Shown piece by piece: positions 1-12,127 of a stretch of DNA of 64,000 nt (position 1 is the stretch's first letter; each line of letters opens with the position of its first letter). A model generated the notes under the pieces. The model was not told where the DNA came from. It saw only the letters and a program-made list of their open reading frames with translations, and ran no database searches. Made by a program: the position numbers and the translations under genes. This DNA is from Fagopyrum homotropicum. Lineage: Eukaryota > Streptophyta > Magnoliopsida > Caryophyllales > Polygonaceae. The stretch covers positions 5,238,001 through 5,302,000 of the forward strand of contig BSWB01000008.1 of NCBI GenBank assembly GCA_033239125.1, read 5' to 3'.

Positions 1-3000
1 CCGGCAAAACTTCTAGAGTCATACCTTCACTTCCTATATTGATACACATGAAACACCGGGTGAACACTCTCTACTTTTGGCGGCAACGCCAACTTTTAAG
101 ACACTTCTCCAACTCGCGATAAGATCTAAAAAAAAGGTCGATTTACCGGAACTCCACTCCCTTCTCGGGTCTTTCTCAATGCAGCACCAAAGAAGATCGA
201 ACTTCCAATCTATACTGTTTGCTTTGGTTCTTGTCAAACCAAACTTTGATGTTATATTTCCTCAATTCTTGTTGCAATTCCAAGTAGCGAAGGAAGCACT
301 TTACTCCAAACTACTTCTTCTAACAAGACCCGTATGCTATTACTTTTACACCGCTCCTCAATACTCGATCAAGACCTAGTCTTGAAGAATCACTTGTACA
401 CTTCAAACCCACCATTTCTCAAAGCAAATCAAAACAGTTGTACCAATAAATCTCCTCTTTAACTCTCAAAACTCTATTATCAAATCTTCGTCCCATTCAG
501 TACTTCATCGTCATCCGTAGTAGGTTACCATAATTGACGTTATAGAACTCTTCCCTTCACAGATCTGGTAAAGATCGGCACATCTAAGAAAACTCGTAAC
601 TTGACATCTTTCACGGTTTTCCATCCCGAGACAACTTGTTAAACATCTTCTCTCTTTTTCAAGAGTAGACCCAAAATATCTCCTCCGGGTATCAGTAAGC
701 CCATATGGAGTAACTACAACTCGTAGTGACCCTGGTTGGTTCGGAATGCCGTACTTGCAATATCCGAGTCTCGAATTCTAAAACTATGACAATCAAATCT
801 TAGTTAATCTTAGAAGAAACTACCAACCCTTACAACTGATCGAGTAGATCCCCCATTCGTTGTAAGGAATACGTGTCCTTCATTGTCATCTTGCTCAACT
901 TATAGTAATCACTAATCAATGTACAAACGAAGATAGTTTTATCTCTCTTCGCAGACATGTGTCCTCTATAATAACTTCAAATCAAGAATTCAAGATATAT
1001 TCCAATATGAACTTCAAATTAAGAGTTCAAGATATATTCCAATATGAAATTCAAATCATCTTAATGGTAAATCCACCTCCCGATGCATTGGCATCCGTTC
1101 TATCTCGGGTTCCAAATTTTCTTCTCACATCACATATCGTAAGATATTGACACAATCTTGTCTTAAAATTTGTCAAGTGGTACACCCCGATCTGTTGAGG
1201 TGACGTACATCGAACACGTGGTTTAATACTTTTTTATCTGCAATGTTCACCGTCCTCTTTCAAAGATCCTTCAACTCCAGAACTCGGGAGACTTGCTCTA
1301 ATAATCTTTTTAAGGTTTTACACTTATGTGAAGTCATGAAGATCCTAACTGCAGGACTTAATCACGCCTTATAATATATTAGAATTACCTTCTTCGTATT
1401 CTACCAAAGCTTGCATCATTCCTTCGAGTAGGAGTAGAACTTACTCCCTTTTCTTATGTAACGTCCAATCGACCGTAGAGGTTCTATCCTCAATCTTTCA
1501 TGTACTTCTTGTACATCTCACATCGACTTCAACTTCAATACTTCAGTCCTCCCTTACTATTTTTTTCTCACCTTATGTATTTCTCGGTATTCTATGTACA
1601 ACTACAGTGGAAGTCTCATCTTACGGTTGATCCACTAGCTCCCCTTACCATGATCAAACCTTAAAAGTTGTAACCCGTGGCGTTCCTCCATATGTCAATC
1701 TCATGACCTAAGAAGGTCACGTAAGGTCGTTATAATCTCCTCCTCTGAGGTATTGTTATAACTACTTGCTTGCACTCGTTCAACATTATTTGGTTTAAGA
1801 CAAATACGCGTCCATTGATGTACCTCCTTACGATTGACATTGTACCACCGCGAATACTCCAAGATCTTGGTCCCGATCCTATATGTTTCCATAGTCTTGT
1901 TTACTCTTCTCATTTACACACATCAATACACAACCCGCACCTGTGCGTTCTCAATTGTCACTGATGAACTTGTATCTGAACTTCTCTGAAGTTAAAGACT
2001 TATCCTCCTACCATACTTCCATGCTACCATACTCCTGAAAGGATAACCTCTCGGGGTACTTTGCCTTAACTTCACTAGCTCATTTTACTCTGCTTCAACT
2101 CCGTTAGCCCTTGCTACACTCCTCCCTTCCTTCCGCTTCTGTAAGATAACCATACCTACCCAGCTCTCGCGTGTCATATGTCCCACCTTTATAGGCTTAA
2201 CCACTCTTCATAATGTTTTGCAAATGCACTCTTCAAATATTCTAACATTAATTAGCATCCACTCGCATCCTTCTCGGTTGATAACTTAAGTTCTTCGATC
2301 CAGCTCCTTGTTTCCTCTTTCATTTTCTGAATATCATCCCCCTCATAACTCTCAAACTTCTGAATAAATCACCCGCTTAGGATCTCGCAAAGATCGTCAC
2401 TTCACCCTATGGTATCTCCGTAAGCTTAACTTACGGTTCTCATAAATCTTTCCCAATGTCTTTCCATCTTGACTCCCATGCTTAATGGAGCCTATTGAAA
2501 ACTCGTCTCACTTAGAACGCCACTTTTATCCTCGAGCGAGAATGTAGTCCTCTCTACTTGATTCGCACCTTCAGTTCATCGGCACCGTACTTGGAAAACC
2601 TTAAGTTTGTTGTCTCTAGTTGCCTCATTGATGCTCCTTCATTGTTTCCTTGGTACCACTCTCATGTCGTCATGTCGCTTTTATTTGGTATAGTCTCCAT
2701 CTTGGTTTCGCTTAAGTTGACTCGAGGTTCTCTTCCACTTGTTTGTCCTTCGTTTCGCCATCTTTAATCTTCTTATTCGACGTCCTCTTAAAGGAGTCCG
2801 GGAAATCACCGGGGTGCTTAAGAAAACTTGATGCTTAACTCGATAACTTGAGCATACTCCTCTTCATATGTATATTATCCTAAGCCAAAAGGCATTGTCC
2901 AAGGGGCGATGATAGCTTTCTATCATCTTAGCTATAAGGTCCACTATCACTAATATGATATTAACATACCATATGTTTATATATATAATGATATAAATGT

Positions 3001-3324
3001 CATGCTACTACTATAAACATAACCAGTCCATAAACAATTAACAATTCAACATACAAGTATAATCCAAAACATCCTAAGTCCACATATACATATCTACATA
3101 TCTACATATATATACATAATATAATAATCAATAACTACGTCGCCGAGATCCGCGGAGGAAGTGGTGGTCCCATACATTCTACCCCAACTGACTCATGCAC
3201 ATGATTTGAAAACGAAATTCATTTCTTTAAAACTCAGAACCCTTGAAGGTTCTGTTTATTTTTATTCGGCCTTTAGAAGATTGTAAGTGCCATTGTTGTC
3301 AACCTAGGGCTCTGATACCACTTT
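1..3324 (-). mobile_element. Chr1: decayed internal region of a chromovirus
   Basis: Read on the minus strand, this is what is left of the inside of a Ty3/gypsy element, bounded on the right by an initiator-Met primer site and 5' LTR and running off the left edge. The only clear protein trace is at about 35-110, resembling the integrase tail before the chromodomain (LPPK, then SVHPVFHV-like). Stops occur in every frame. A full gag-pol would need over 4 kb, so much has been deleted or decayed. The part at 3150-3300 resembles the leader of Chr4-B at 62940-63100, so the two families are related. I cannot assign the rest. Low-complexity AT runs lie near 2960-3130. Confidence 0.6.
3309..3320 (-). 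promoter_or_regulatory. Primer binding site, initiator tRNA-Met
   Basis: The minus strand reads TGGTATCAGAGC, the usual 12-nt complement of the plant initiator tRNA-Met 3' end, four bases inside the LTR edge. This fixes the element as minus-strand, with its 5' LTR to the right. Confidence 0.9.
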
Positions 3325-6098
3325 TGTAACACCCCGAATCCGCGGGACTCGGGATGCTACGGGCGGAGACCTCACAATGGGTCCCGACCCTTAGCCTGAC
3401 AACAATTTTACCGGATCTTGCAACAAGGCACAAATAAAGGCCAAAACCGAAATACATTTTTATGCAATGTTATGAAACCCGAAAATAAAAGAAAGGAAAG
3501 ACTTCAGCTGTCCTTACAACATCATCAACACAATATACAACAACAACAACACAAGAACTCCAAAACCCAACGCAACCTAAAATGTACGGAACCCCGGCTG
3601 CCCACTCCTCCGGATCACTCGGCCACATCCTATCCTGCACATCAACTACAACAATCGGTATAAAACCGTTAGCTCACATTCTAGGCCTTATAAGAATAAT
3701 ATGGCACAAACACACATAGGAACACAAACACACAACATGCTCATAACATACACATCCGTTACTTATTATCTTTTTAGGTTATTCCATATCTAATTCATTC
3801 GTTCAAGTGTGACACGAGAGTCTTATAACTCTCGCCTTTGTCCCCGTGTAACCAACAGGAGTGTGGCGGCGCCCAACCCGTATACCCTGAGGGAGTGATG
3901 AAGAATCCCGCCCGTATACCGTGTATGGCCTGGTTGCAGAGATCCCCCCAGTCTCCCTCGGGAAACTGAGCGGTGATGTCACCGCCCGATAATAATAGTA
4001 AGAATGGGCCAAATAATATATAGTCAAGTAGTCCTAATCCGGTTTCATGATCAAAAGCAATAAAACACACACCACCATATATATCCAAATAAGGCATAAA
4101 AACGGCTAAGTAAGTCCGAGGACTTACCTCGTTTCAAAGCTAGCTAAAAACCGATCTCACTTCCCGTAGGAAATAACCAAAGCCTGTTCAAGACAAGGCA
4201 CGATAATCAACAACCACTCACGCGAGTTAGTACTATATACTCTTACAAGATCATACACTCCCATAAACTAGGATACTCTCATCTTAACTCCGCAATCTCA
4301 ACCAACATATAAATATCACCTCAAGTCTCACAAAATCAACCACGAGGCTCACAACTATATAACAACTCAAGATCAACACCTACATGACATAGAACATCAA
4401 TAACCTCCAACACTCACGTAAAGGTTCCAAGCCACTACTTGGCATTTGCCCTAAGTTATGCTAGGTCCAACCTAGCATGATTCTACCACTAAACATAACT
4501 AGATCGAGAAAGAAGGCACTCACACACGATCCGAGGTTGAAGATGATCTAGGGACGTCGAGATTGGATTTGATGGCCTTTATCGGGGCGCTTCCGAACCT
4601 AAATCCAAAGCTAAACAAATTTAGCTCATACGCTAAATTTGATAGTAATATATATACGATATATTAATTTGAGGTAAAACTCGTTTTCAAAAGCCAACAT
4701 TAAAACTCACAAAACATTTTCCGGGCAATTAATACGAACATAAGAACTTGGTCATAAACCACAATTAAAATCTTTAGGGTCACAATCCAAATTTAATCCA
4801 ACAAAGGCGTAATTGATAATTTGTAAAACCGGGTCAATATATGTAATTGATTTTCTGCAGAGGGCATAAATGCAACTTCTAATAATTAGGGTCATTATTG
4901 CAATTTTAAAGCAGTGGGCACAATCAGTAATTATACCAAAATAGAGGGGGGCGATTTTAATAACCCATAAGGGTTTTCTTTTTGCTGGTACAGAAGTGCA
5001 AGTCATGGAAGGGAGCTACACTGCGGCGGCTAAGCATGGCGGAGGAAGGAGAACGCAGTCGGCGTTGGTAGTGGCTCTTGGCGGCGTCTCCAGGTCTCCG
5101 GCGGAGCGAGGAGGTGGGGTCGGTCTGCAACGCTGGCGGGGAGTTTCAGCTTTCCAGGAAGCCCGCCAGAGGAGAAATGGGGGAAGAGAAAGGTGAAGGT
5201 GGCTGCAGCAGAGGCTTCGGCGGCGAGGAGAAGCGCAGGCACTTGCGGCTCCTTTGACGAATTCCTCCGGCTTCGACTGAGGCGGCAACGCATACTGGTG
5301 CCAGGGCTCGACAGGCTCCAGGGAAGAGATGAGACAGGGAAGGGAAAGTAGTAGGCGGCGTCGGCGGAGGTCCTTGGTGGCGGCTCCAGGCACCGGCGTT
5401 AGGGCAAGCGACGACGACACTAGTTGTACGAACATGAGGTGCGGGAGAAGAGCACAACGGAAGGTGTCAGGAGGAGATTGCAATTGTTGTTGAGGAGATG
5501 CAGGGTCAGGGGGGATATACATCAACCTTTGTTGGGCGTGGAATGAGGCAGACTATGAGAGGTTTGATGGTTGCAGAATCGCAAGGAGGGAGGAGGGCGA
5601 TGGTGTAGCGGAGTGTGGAGGCAAGGAGAAGAGGGGTCGAGACAGAGCTGCAAGGGGTCGGGATAGGGTTGCGAGATCGAGGAGTCACAGGTGCAGTCAC
5701 TATCATGTAGGCTGGAGGATGTAGCTTGGGCGGCCAAAGAAGGGTGACGGTCATCACGCAACCCTCTGGTGTGCAGGAAGAGAAAGAGAAACAAACGAAA
5801 AAAAAGGGAAGGAAAAATAAAGAAAAGGAAATGAAATATGTAAATAAATAAAATAAAAGGAAAAAAAAAGGTAATAGAAGAAACTCGATCCAAAGCATTT
5901 GGAACGGGATTTTCGAATCGGGAATTTTCCAAATTCTTCCGTAAAATAAAAGTAATACGATATCCAAAATATAAATATACTCGAGAATAAATACTTCACA
6001 TCGTAAAAATACTTTTATAAGAATATTTGCGCTAATAAATTATCGATAAAAGTCGGAAAAAGAAATATTGCAAACGCGCCAAAATTTGGGGCGTTACA
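3325..6098 (-). repeat. 5' LTR of Chr1 (2,774 bp)
   Basis: The LTR begins TGTAACACCCC on the plus strand and ends GGGGCGTTACA, giving the usual TG...CA ends. It lies between the primer site and Ath1-A coding sequence, so Chr1 inserted into the Ath1-A env-like ORF at 6099. A GC-rich block at about 4990-5760 interrupts otherwise AT-rich sequence; long frames there are not conserved with the related solo LTR at 17438-20567 and I do not call them genes. No other gene is seen in this stretch. Confidence 0.85.
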
Positions 6099-7207
6099 AC
6101 TGGGTCCCTCTACTTGTGAGGCCTGCGCCTAGCTGGTCGAGATGGTACTGCTGCCTCCTCCTCTGTCGCCTCATCGTCGAGGTCGACAACTAGCACGCTG
6201 GGATCGGCTGTATCAGTCCCTGTCTCCATGGCAGCACCGCCATCATCATACTCATCCTCATCAGCTGCAACATCGGTGTCTTGGGCATCCTGAATGTAAG
6301 GCATCCAGGCGGAAGACTAGTATTGTGAATCGAAGACTGTGAACTGATCTGATCATGGTATACCCTAAGGGTCAGTCTGCTCCCAAGGCATGGCCACGTA
6401 CGGCGTAGTGAGTCCTCGAGGAACCAGAATCCTCCTCGTGATTATCTCCTACAATCCTAGCGGCTTCGCAGCCGCGACAACCGTGCAAGCTCTAAGGTCC
6501 AATCCAATGTAACTCGCGATGTGAGTCACAAGTCCACCACAACAGATGTCTCCCTTCGCCTTCCCCTTGATCCTGTGCAGATCCTCAGCCAGCATACCCC
6601 CAAAGTCGGGTACTCCACCAGTAACCATACAGAAGAGACTCAACAGCTCTCCCTGTTTAATCTTCTGGGGCGTCTCAGTACGCGCTAGAAGAGTCTCGCT
6701 AAAGATCCGGTGAGATAATCTAAAAGCAAGGTGGAAGATAATCCGCTCCCTGGAGTCTCCACCTATCAGCATGCTCTACAACATGGGCAATCTGCCCCCG
6801 AAACTCTCGAGCTATCGCTCGGGAAGGAAAGTCAGGAACGGTAGGGGTCGGGAAGCCAAAGATGTCTCTGAAATGGTCCTAAACTTTATGCTCCTCGTCT
6901 CAGGAATGTGAGTCACAGAACTCACGAACTCAAGGGTCGGCTCAAGGTATGCCGGGGCCCGGATCTCCATGAACTGCTCAAGTCCAACCATGGAGATCTT
7001 CCTCCTCAGATCCTCCGTCACATGGAGGCAGTCGAATGCGGAAACATCTAAAAATCGGGGGGCTATGACAGGGCGCCCGCAAATACGGTCATAATCTGCC
7101 TGGTGACGCTCGTGAATCACCGGAATAGAGGGTTTGGAAGTAGAAGAGGGTGAGGAACCACTGGGAGCATCCCTCCAAACGAGCTGGCGATCAGATCTGG
7201 AACTCAT
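6099..7207 (-). pseudogene. Post-integrase (env-like, ATHILA ORF-1 type) ORF, broken
   Basis: Homologous to the intact 461-codon ORF of Ath1-D at 52359-53744. The start is the ATG at 7207 (MSSRSD), matching MSSERR in Ath1-D; an in-frame upstream ATG at 7243 is less likely. The reading is split into pieces at 7207-6812, 6772-6449 and 6304-6110 by frameshifts, then cut by the Chr1 LTR. The last piece holds the acidic tail with a TDTA segment seen in Ath1-D. By family this resembles the Athila ORF found after integrase. Its biochemical role is not known and no membrane segment is visible. Confidence 0.8.
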
Positions 7208-7641
7208 GATGCTGGCAAGATGGCACCTCGGCTGCTCTGACAAGTCTCAAGAACATCTCGGCCGAGGCGCAGGTTGATTGGACCGAGGTAAGGAGTTGTT
7301 CGATTCCACTATCTGAATTTCAGTTCTTTTCCCCCAAAAACACTACCAATTGCTTCCTATGGGGTACTTATATCTTTCTCAACAAGAATAAATGCAACCA
7401 AAGCCAATTTCCTCCAAAATCAGTAAAGAGAAGAGAGGTTAGGGTTTTCGACAATTTACCCCGAAATACGCAGATTTGAGGCATTTTTGTTGTAGTATCT
7501 TGCTTGCAAACAGATCCTCTTGTGTTTCTTTGCGAGATTGGAGCAAAAATCGTGAGAAACGGTCGAAAATCGGAGAAATGAGGTCGGAGAGCGCCGCGGT
7601 CGAGAAGGTGAGTGGGAGGGAAGAAAGAGAAACCGTTCCCC

Positions 7642-7648
7642 TTTTATA
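7642..7648 (-). promoter_or_regulatory. Internal TATA box before the env-like ORF
   Basis: Minus strand reads GGTATAAAAGGGG, 441 bp upstream of the ATG at 7207. The same box is 438 bp upstream in Ath1-D and 447 bp upstream in Ath2-C. The spacer 7208-8014 holds no gene, only this box, inverted-repeat clusters on either side of it, and a GGTAAA that could be a leader splice donor near 7460. Confidence 0.55.
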
Positions 7649-7668
7649 CCCCTTGCTGAATCTGATAT

Positions 7669-7764
7669 CACCTCGGTCGAGGTGGTCCCGACCAGACCGA
7701 GGTGGCTGACTGGGTTGTCAGCCCTAGTCGCCTCGGTTGCCTCAAGAACATCTCGGTCGAGGCT
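7669..7764. promoter_or_regulatory. Cluster of Ath1 inverted-repeat motif
   Basis: Contains CACCTCGGTCGAGGTG at 7669-7684 (7-bp arms around GT), half sites ACCGAGG near 7695 and CCTCGGT near 7731, and a diverged full copy at 7749-7764. It lies 20-120 bp upstream of the internal TATA box. A second pair lies downstream at 7253-7291. Confidence 0.7.
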
Positions 7765-8014
7765 CTGTGACAGCAACCGAGATGTGTCCTCTTCGAACTT
7801 CTTCTTCTCAATTTCTCGAACTTCTATCCTTCTAGTGTAGCTCCTCAGCTGTGATCCTTCCTTTTGGAATACCTGGTTGTTGTCTAGAAGAAAACAAAAA
7901 TAAAACAAAGCGAACTATCTAAAACTAGACTAGAAAGGGAAAAGAAAGCAATACCTTGGGTTGCCTCCCATGAAGCGCTTGGTTTAAGGTCCCTAGCTGG
8001 ACCATAAGTCATCC

Positions 8015-10144
8015 CTAAACAAGGTGTAGGGTAGCAATCTCCTCCTCCGGAACTTCCGGCCGGTAAATCTTCAAGCTATGATCGTTGACCTTAAAGCTTC
8101 CGCTTGTTTCACCCCAAATCTCTACTACACCATGGGGAAAAATAGTTTTAACAACGTAAGGTCCTGTCCATCTAGATTTCAACTTACCTGGAAAGAGGCG
8201 GAGGCGGGAGTTGAAGAGTAGAACTAAATCTCCTTCTTTGAACTCCTCAGGGACGATACGCTTGTCATGCCATCTCTTTGTTCTTTCCTTGTAGATCTTG
8301 GCATTCTCATAAGCGTTTAAGCGCAGCTCTTCCAACTCATTGATGTCCAATAGCCTCTTGTCTCCGGTTTCTTTGATGTCGAAATTGAGCCACTTGATCG
8401 CCCAATACGCCTTGTGCTCTAGCTCAACGGGTAGATGACAAGACTTCCCATATACCAAATTGTAGGGGGTGGTACCTATGGGGGTCTTGAATGTGGTCCC
8501 ATAAGCCCAAAGAGCGTCGTCCAACTTCATGGACCAATCCTTCCTTGTTCGAGAGATGGTCTTCTCCAAGATTGCTTTGATTTCTCTATTTGAGATCTCG
8601 ACCTGTCCACTAGTTTGAGGGTGATAAGGGGTTGCTACCTTGTGGGTGACCCCATACTTCGATAGAAGTGCCTTAAACTTCCGGTTGATGAAATGTGTCC
8701 CTCCATCGTTGATGATGATACGTGGTGTCCCAAAACGTGGAAAGATAGTGCGATTGAAGAACTTCACAACCACCTTGGCATCATTAGTGGGGGAGGCAAT
8801 GACTTTCACCCATCTAGAGACGTAGTCAACAACTAGGAGAATGTAGAGGTTTCCTCCGGATGATGGGAATGGTCCCATAAAATCAACTCCCCATACATTA
8901 AATATCTCAACCTCTTGAATATTGTTGAGTGGCATCTCGTTCCTTCTGGATAAGTTCCCTGTTCTTTGGCATGCATCATAGGAGACAACAAATGCTTGCA
9001 CATCTTTAAATAATGTAGGCCAAAAGATACCAGAACGTAATACCTTAGCACACGTTTTGTGTGCGCTAGCATGTCCTCCACAAGGAAGCGAGTGACAATG
9101 TCTTATGACGCTGACTACTTCATCTTCCGGAATGCATCGTCGAAGCATTCCATCTGGACCTCTTTTGAACAATAGAGGTTCATCCCAATAGAAGTGACAT
9201 ACGTCCTTGAAGAATTTCTTCCTTTGAGAGTACGTCAATCCGGGCGGTATTTCCTGGCAAACAAGATAATTAACAATGTCAGCATACCAAGGCTCTTTAC
9301 TATCAGTGGCTTGGTGAAGCCAGTGCTCCACCAACTGTAAATGATTCTCAGAAAAGGGATTAGGAGATTTGTTGTCCACAGTTGACAACATCTCGTCTGA
9401 CGTCTCGGTCAGCGTCCGAGGTGGGTGACCGAGGTGTTCTTCAGATATGAACACCTCGCTTGGTCCAGAAAGTGCCTCGGTCGAGGTACTGCAATTGGAA
9501 CCGAGATCTAAATTTCTCTTCTTCCTCTGAATTAGGGTTTCAATCTTAGCTTCTGGATCTTCCTCCAGCGTCTTTAAGCTCCGTATATCTGCATCACAAG
9601 AAGCATCTATACCTTTCTCCATTATACTAAAACTAATAACTCTTTCAAGAGGGTCTTTAGTAAGGATAGAGCTCACCAATTCATCATAGATGTTGAAGAT
9701 ATCATCCTCCAGCGGCTCTCCCTTTATTGCAGCAAGCAAGGAAAACTCCACTTGATCTCCACCAATGTTGAGTTTCAACTTGGCGTTCTTGCAATCCACA
9801 TTGCAACCCGAAGTTGCTAGGAATGGTCTCCCGGGAATGATAGGAATGGGATAATCTACGGGAATATCAAGTACTACAAAGTCTATAGGTAAATAGAAGT
9901 TACCTAGCTTGACGGGAACATCCTCCAAAATGCCCACGGGATGGGTAATGGAGCGATCCACCATGTACAACCTTATCTTGACCGGTTTGGGCTCTCCAAG
10001 ACCGATCTTCTCATATAGCTCCAACGGAATGATGCTCACACTGGCTCCTAGATCACACAAGGCTTCATAAGTTACATCCCCAACTTGAATGGGAATGCAA
10101 AATGAACCGGGATCTCTTAGTTTGAGTGGCATCTTCTCCTCCAT
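8015..10144 (-). CDS. Ath1-A protease-integrase polyprotein, no RT
   Basis: An uninterrupted 709-codon frame. Residues 1-150 are the retroviral-type aspartic protease (DLGAS, then SIIPLELY). A linker of about 100 residues follows, and then directly the integrase: HHCC zinc region (RHCHSLPCGGH; one Cys is Tyr, SYDAC), core with D of WGVDFMGP, D of INDGG and E of SGQVEIS spaced 35 residues apart, and the GKLKSRWTGPYVV tail. In Athila the RT and RNase H, about 700 residues, belong in the linker; they are absent and the frame is open across the gap. The ATG at 10144 is only the first in frame; the natural polyprotein starts in gag, now separated by a frameshift near 10100. Ath1-D has the same architecture. 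Confidence 0.9.
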   Translation of the reverse strand: MEEKMPLKLRDPGSFCIPIQVGDVTYEALCDLGASVSIIPLELYEKIGLGEPKPVKIRLYMVDRSITHPVGILEDVPVKLGNFYLPIDFVVLDIPVDYPIPIIPGRPFLATSGCNVDCKNAKLKLNIGGDQVEFSLLAAIKGEPLEDDIFNIYDELVSSILTKDPLERVISFSIMEKGIDASCDADIRSLKTLEEDPEAKIETLIQRKKRNLDLGSNCSTSTEALSGPSEVFISEEHLGHPPRTLTETSDEMLSTVDNKSPNPFSENHLQLVEHWLHQATDSKEPWYADIVNYLVCQEIPPGLTYSQRKKFFKDVCHFYWDEPLLFKRGPDGMLRRCIPEDEVVSVIRHCHSLPCGGHASAHKTCAKVLRSGIFWPTLFKDVQAFVVSYDACQRTGNLSRRNEMPLNNIQEVEIFNVWGVDFMGPFPSSGGNLYILLVVDYVSRWVKVIASPTNDAKVVVKFFNRTIFPRFGTPRIIINDGGTHFINRKFKALLSKYGVTHKVATPYHPQTSGQVEISNREIKAILEKTISRTRKDWSMKLDDALWAYGTTFKTPIGTTPYNLVYGKSCHLPVELEHKAYWAIKWLNFDIKETGDKRLLDINELEELRLNAYENAKIYKERTKRWHDKRIVPEEFKEGDLVLLFNSRLRLFPGKLKSRWTGPYVVKTIFPHGVVEIWGETSGSFKVNDHSLKIYRPEVPEEEIATLHLV

Positions 10145-11999
10145 GATTTGAGATGAGCTCCGAGGATTTAGATGTCATCCTTACTTCTCCATAGTCTTCC
10201 AGTTTCCTCTTCTTTGAAAGAATCTCTTTCAAGAACTTTCCATAGACGGGCATCCCTAGAATAGCATCAAGGAAAGGGATGTTAATGTAAAGCTTATTCA
10301 TTAAGTCCAGGAACTTACTGAAATGCTTGTCTAGATGTGCTCTGGCCCTTGACTGGGGGAATGGAAGTGGTGGTTTATAAGCAGGAGGTGGAACATAAAC
10401 TTCACATTTCCCCTCCGCTTTCTGAGGCTCCACCTCGGTTGGTACCTCGGCCGAAGTGTTCTTCGACTGTACCTGGACCGAGGTGTTCTTCGACTGATCT
10501 GGATTCAACCGAGGCACTGGATCTGCAGTCTTCAATCCACTTCTCATTGTTATTGCCATGATCTGTCCCTTAGGGTTGCTCTCTGTTCTTGCTGGGAGCT
10601 TCTTTGGATCTCTTGGCGTTTCATTCGCCTTGTTGTGGAATTGTTGCTCTAAGGCCTTTTGTGCCTTCGAAAATGAACTCATGGATGTCTCCATAGCTTT
10701 GAGCTTGACCAATATTTCCTCTAGCACTACATCTTTCTTCGCTGGCTGGGATGAACTTGGTCCAGGCTCCTGGCTTTTCAATGGAGTAGAAGAAGAAGAG
10801 GAGGGGTTATAAGTGTTATGAGAGTAAGAGTTACTGGGAACTTGTTGATTAGACCTCCAATTGTTGTTGCTTCTATTGTTGTTGTTGTTGTTTCTATTTT
10901 GGAGTTTCTATTGTTGTTGTTGTTGTTCCACGGTCCTTGATAGTTGTTCCTTCCTCAGTACCCTCCATCTTGCTCCTTCGTTTGAGCAACTAAAAGCTCC
11001 TTTAATTGCTTGACTTCGTTGCTAAGCGAGGTGAGTTGAGATCCATTTGATGAAGTGTCTTGGAAGCTAACTCTCCTTGCTCCATTATCGGTTCCTTGGT
11101 GGGAGTATTTCTCCATGTGCAAAGCTTGCTTTTCAATGAACTCCCAAGCTTCGTCTATCGGCATGTCCATGAATGTGCCGGCGGAAAGTAATTGGAGATT
11201 GAATTGAGCGTCTCCATTAAGTCCTTTGAAGTAGATCTCTAGCAACTCGATCTTCGGAATCCCATGATGTGGGCAATCCAATAGAAGATCCTTGAATCTC
11301 TCCCATGACTTGGACAAACTTTCCTTATTCTTCATAATGAAAGCATTAATTCTTCCTCTCAACTAGCGGTTTTAGATGGGGGAAAGAATTTAGCTAGGAA
11401 CTCCGTCTTCATCTCTTCCCAAGTGTTGATCTTTCCGTCGGGAAGAGATTGATACCATGCAAGCGCCTTGTCCTTCAAAGAGAAATAGAAAGGACATATC
11501 TTGTAGTTGTTGTTATCAAACCTTGATGGCCTCAAAGTCTCCATCAGAATCTCATAGTTTTGCAAATATTGGTGCGGAGACTCCCTCTCCGAACCTCCAA
11601 ATTGACATTGTCGGATCATGGATAGAACTTGCGGTCGAAGTTCATAATCGTTCTCAGCTAGATCACCTAGGTTGACTCCTGGACGCCTCACTTGCTAATT
11701 AGGGTCCATCCTCTGTCCTAGGGTTTGTGGAATTCCAGCAAATAGAACATCTCGGACAGGCATCCGAGGTGGATGTATCTCGGCCGGGGCATCTGGAACT
11801 GGGTCCTGCCTCGGTCGAGGATCTGGATCTGGTCGAGGTAGATATTGGTTTCTTAGAGCCGCCATATCTGCTTCAATTCGGCCTCAAGATCGCTATCGTC
11901 TTGGTTGGCCATCTTAGCTTCTCTCAAGCGTCGTTTGTATGTCATTTTTGGTTCGGGATCGTAAGGAACGATTTCCTTCCCAACATGGGTTCTTCGCAT
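10065..11999 (-). pseudogene. Ath1-A gag, broken
   Basis: Starts at the ATG at 11999 (MRRT, matching Ath1-D) and runs toward 10065 through several breaks, including a stop near 11359 and others around 10800-10950. The retrotransposon gag core (ALAWYQSLPDGK, then FFPPSK, then WERFKDLLLDCPHHGI) is at 11690-11000. A short coiled-coil-like stretch (LTSLSNEVKQLKELLVAQTK) is followed by an Asn-rich tract encoded by GTT repeats at 10850-10940. I see no CCHC zinc knuckle. Inverted-repeat motifs lie in linkers at 11745-11845 and 10430-10510. Confidence 0.85.
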
Positions 12000-12103
12000 A
12001 AACCTAAGAAAAGATCCTGCAAAAGCACTCAAGTAGAGTGGTTAGTAGTAACAAGGGCAAGTAGCCCTGAAAGACAACCGCAACCGGGTTGATCTAAACC
12101 AAG

Positions 12104-12121
12104 TCCCTGGCAACGGCGCCA
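12104..12121 (-). promoter_or_regulatory. Primer binding site, tRNA-Asp
   Basis: Complementary to the 18-nt 3' end of plant tRNA-Asp(GTC) with one mismatch (TCCCTGG for TCCCCGG). Six bases separate it from the LTR edge, as in Ath1-D and Ath2-C. Confidence 0.88.
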
Positions 12122-12127
12122 AAAGCT

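Noticed and set aside
1..3324. A host gene in the poorly recognised left part
   Set aside because: No open frame longer than about 100 codons, no splice-bounded exons with a family motif, and its right edge is a retrotransposon primer site.
3418..3663. 81-codon plus-strand frame in the Chr1 LTR
   Set aside because: Gln/His-rich reading of A/C-rich LTR sequence with no conserved match in a proper frame of the solo LTR.
5016..5525. Long minus-strand frame of 169 codons in the Chr1 LTR
   Set aside because: It is in a GC-rich block where long frames arise by chance; it is Pro/Arg/Ser-rich with no domain and has no counterpart in the related solo LTR.
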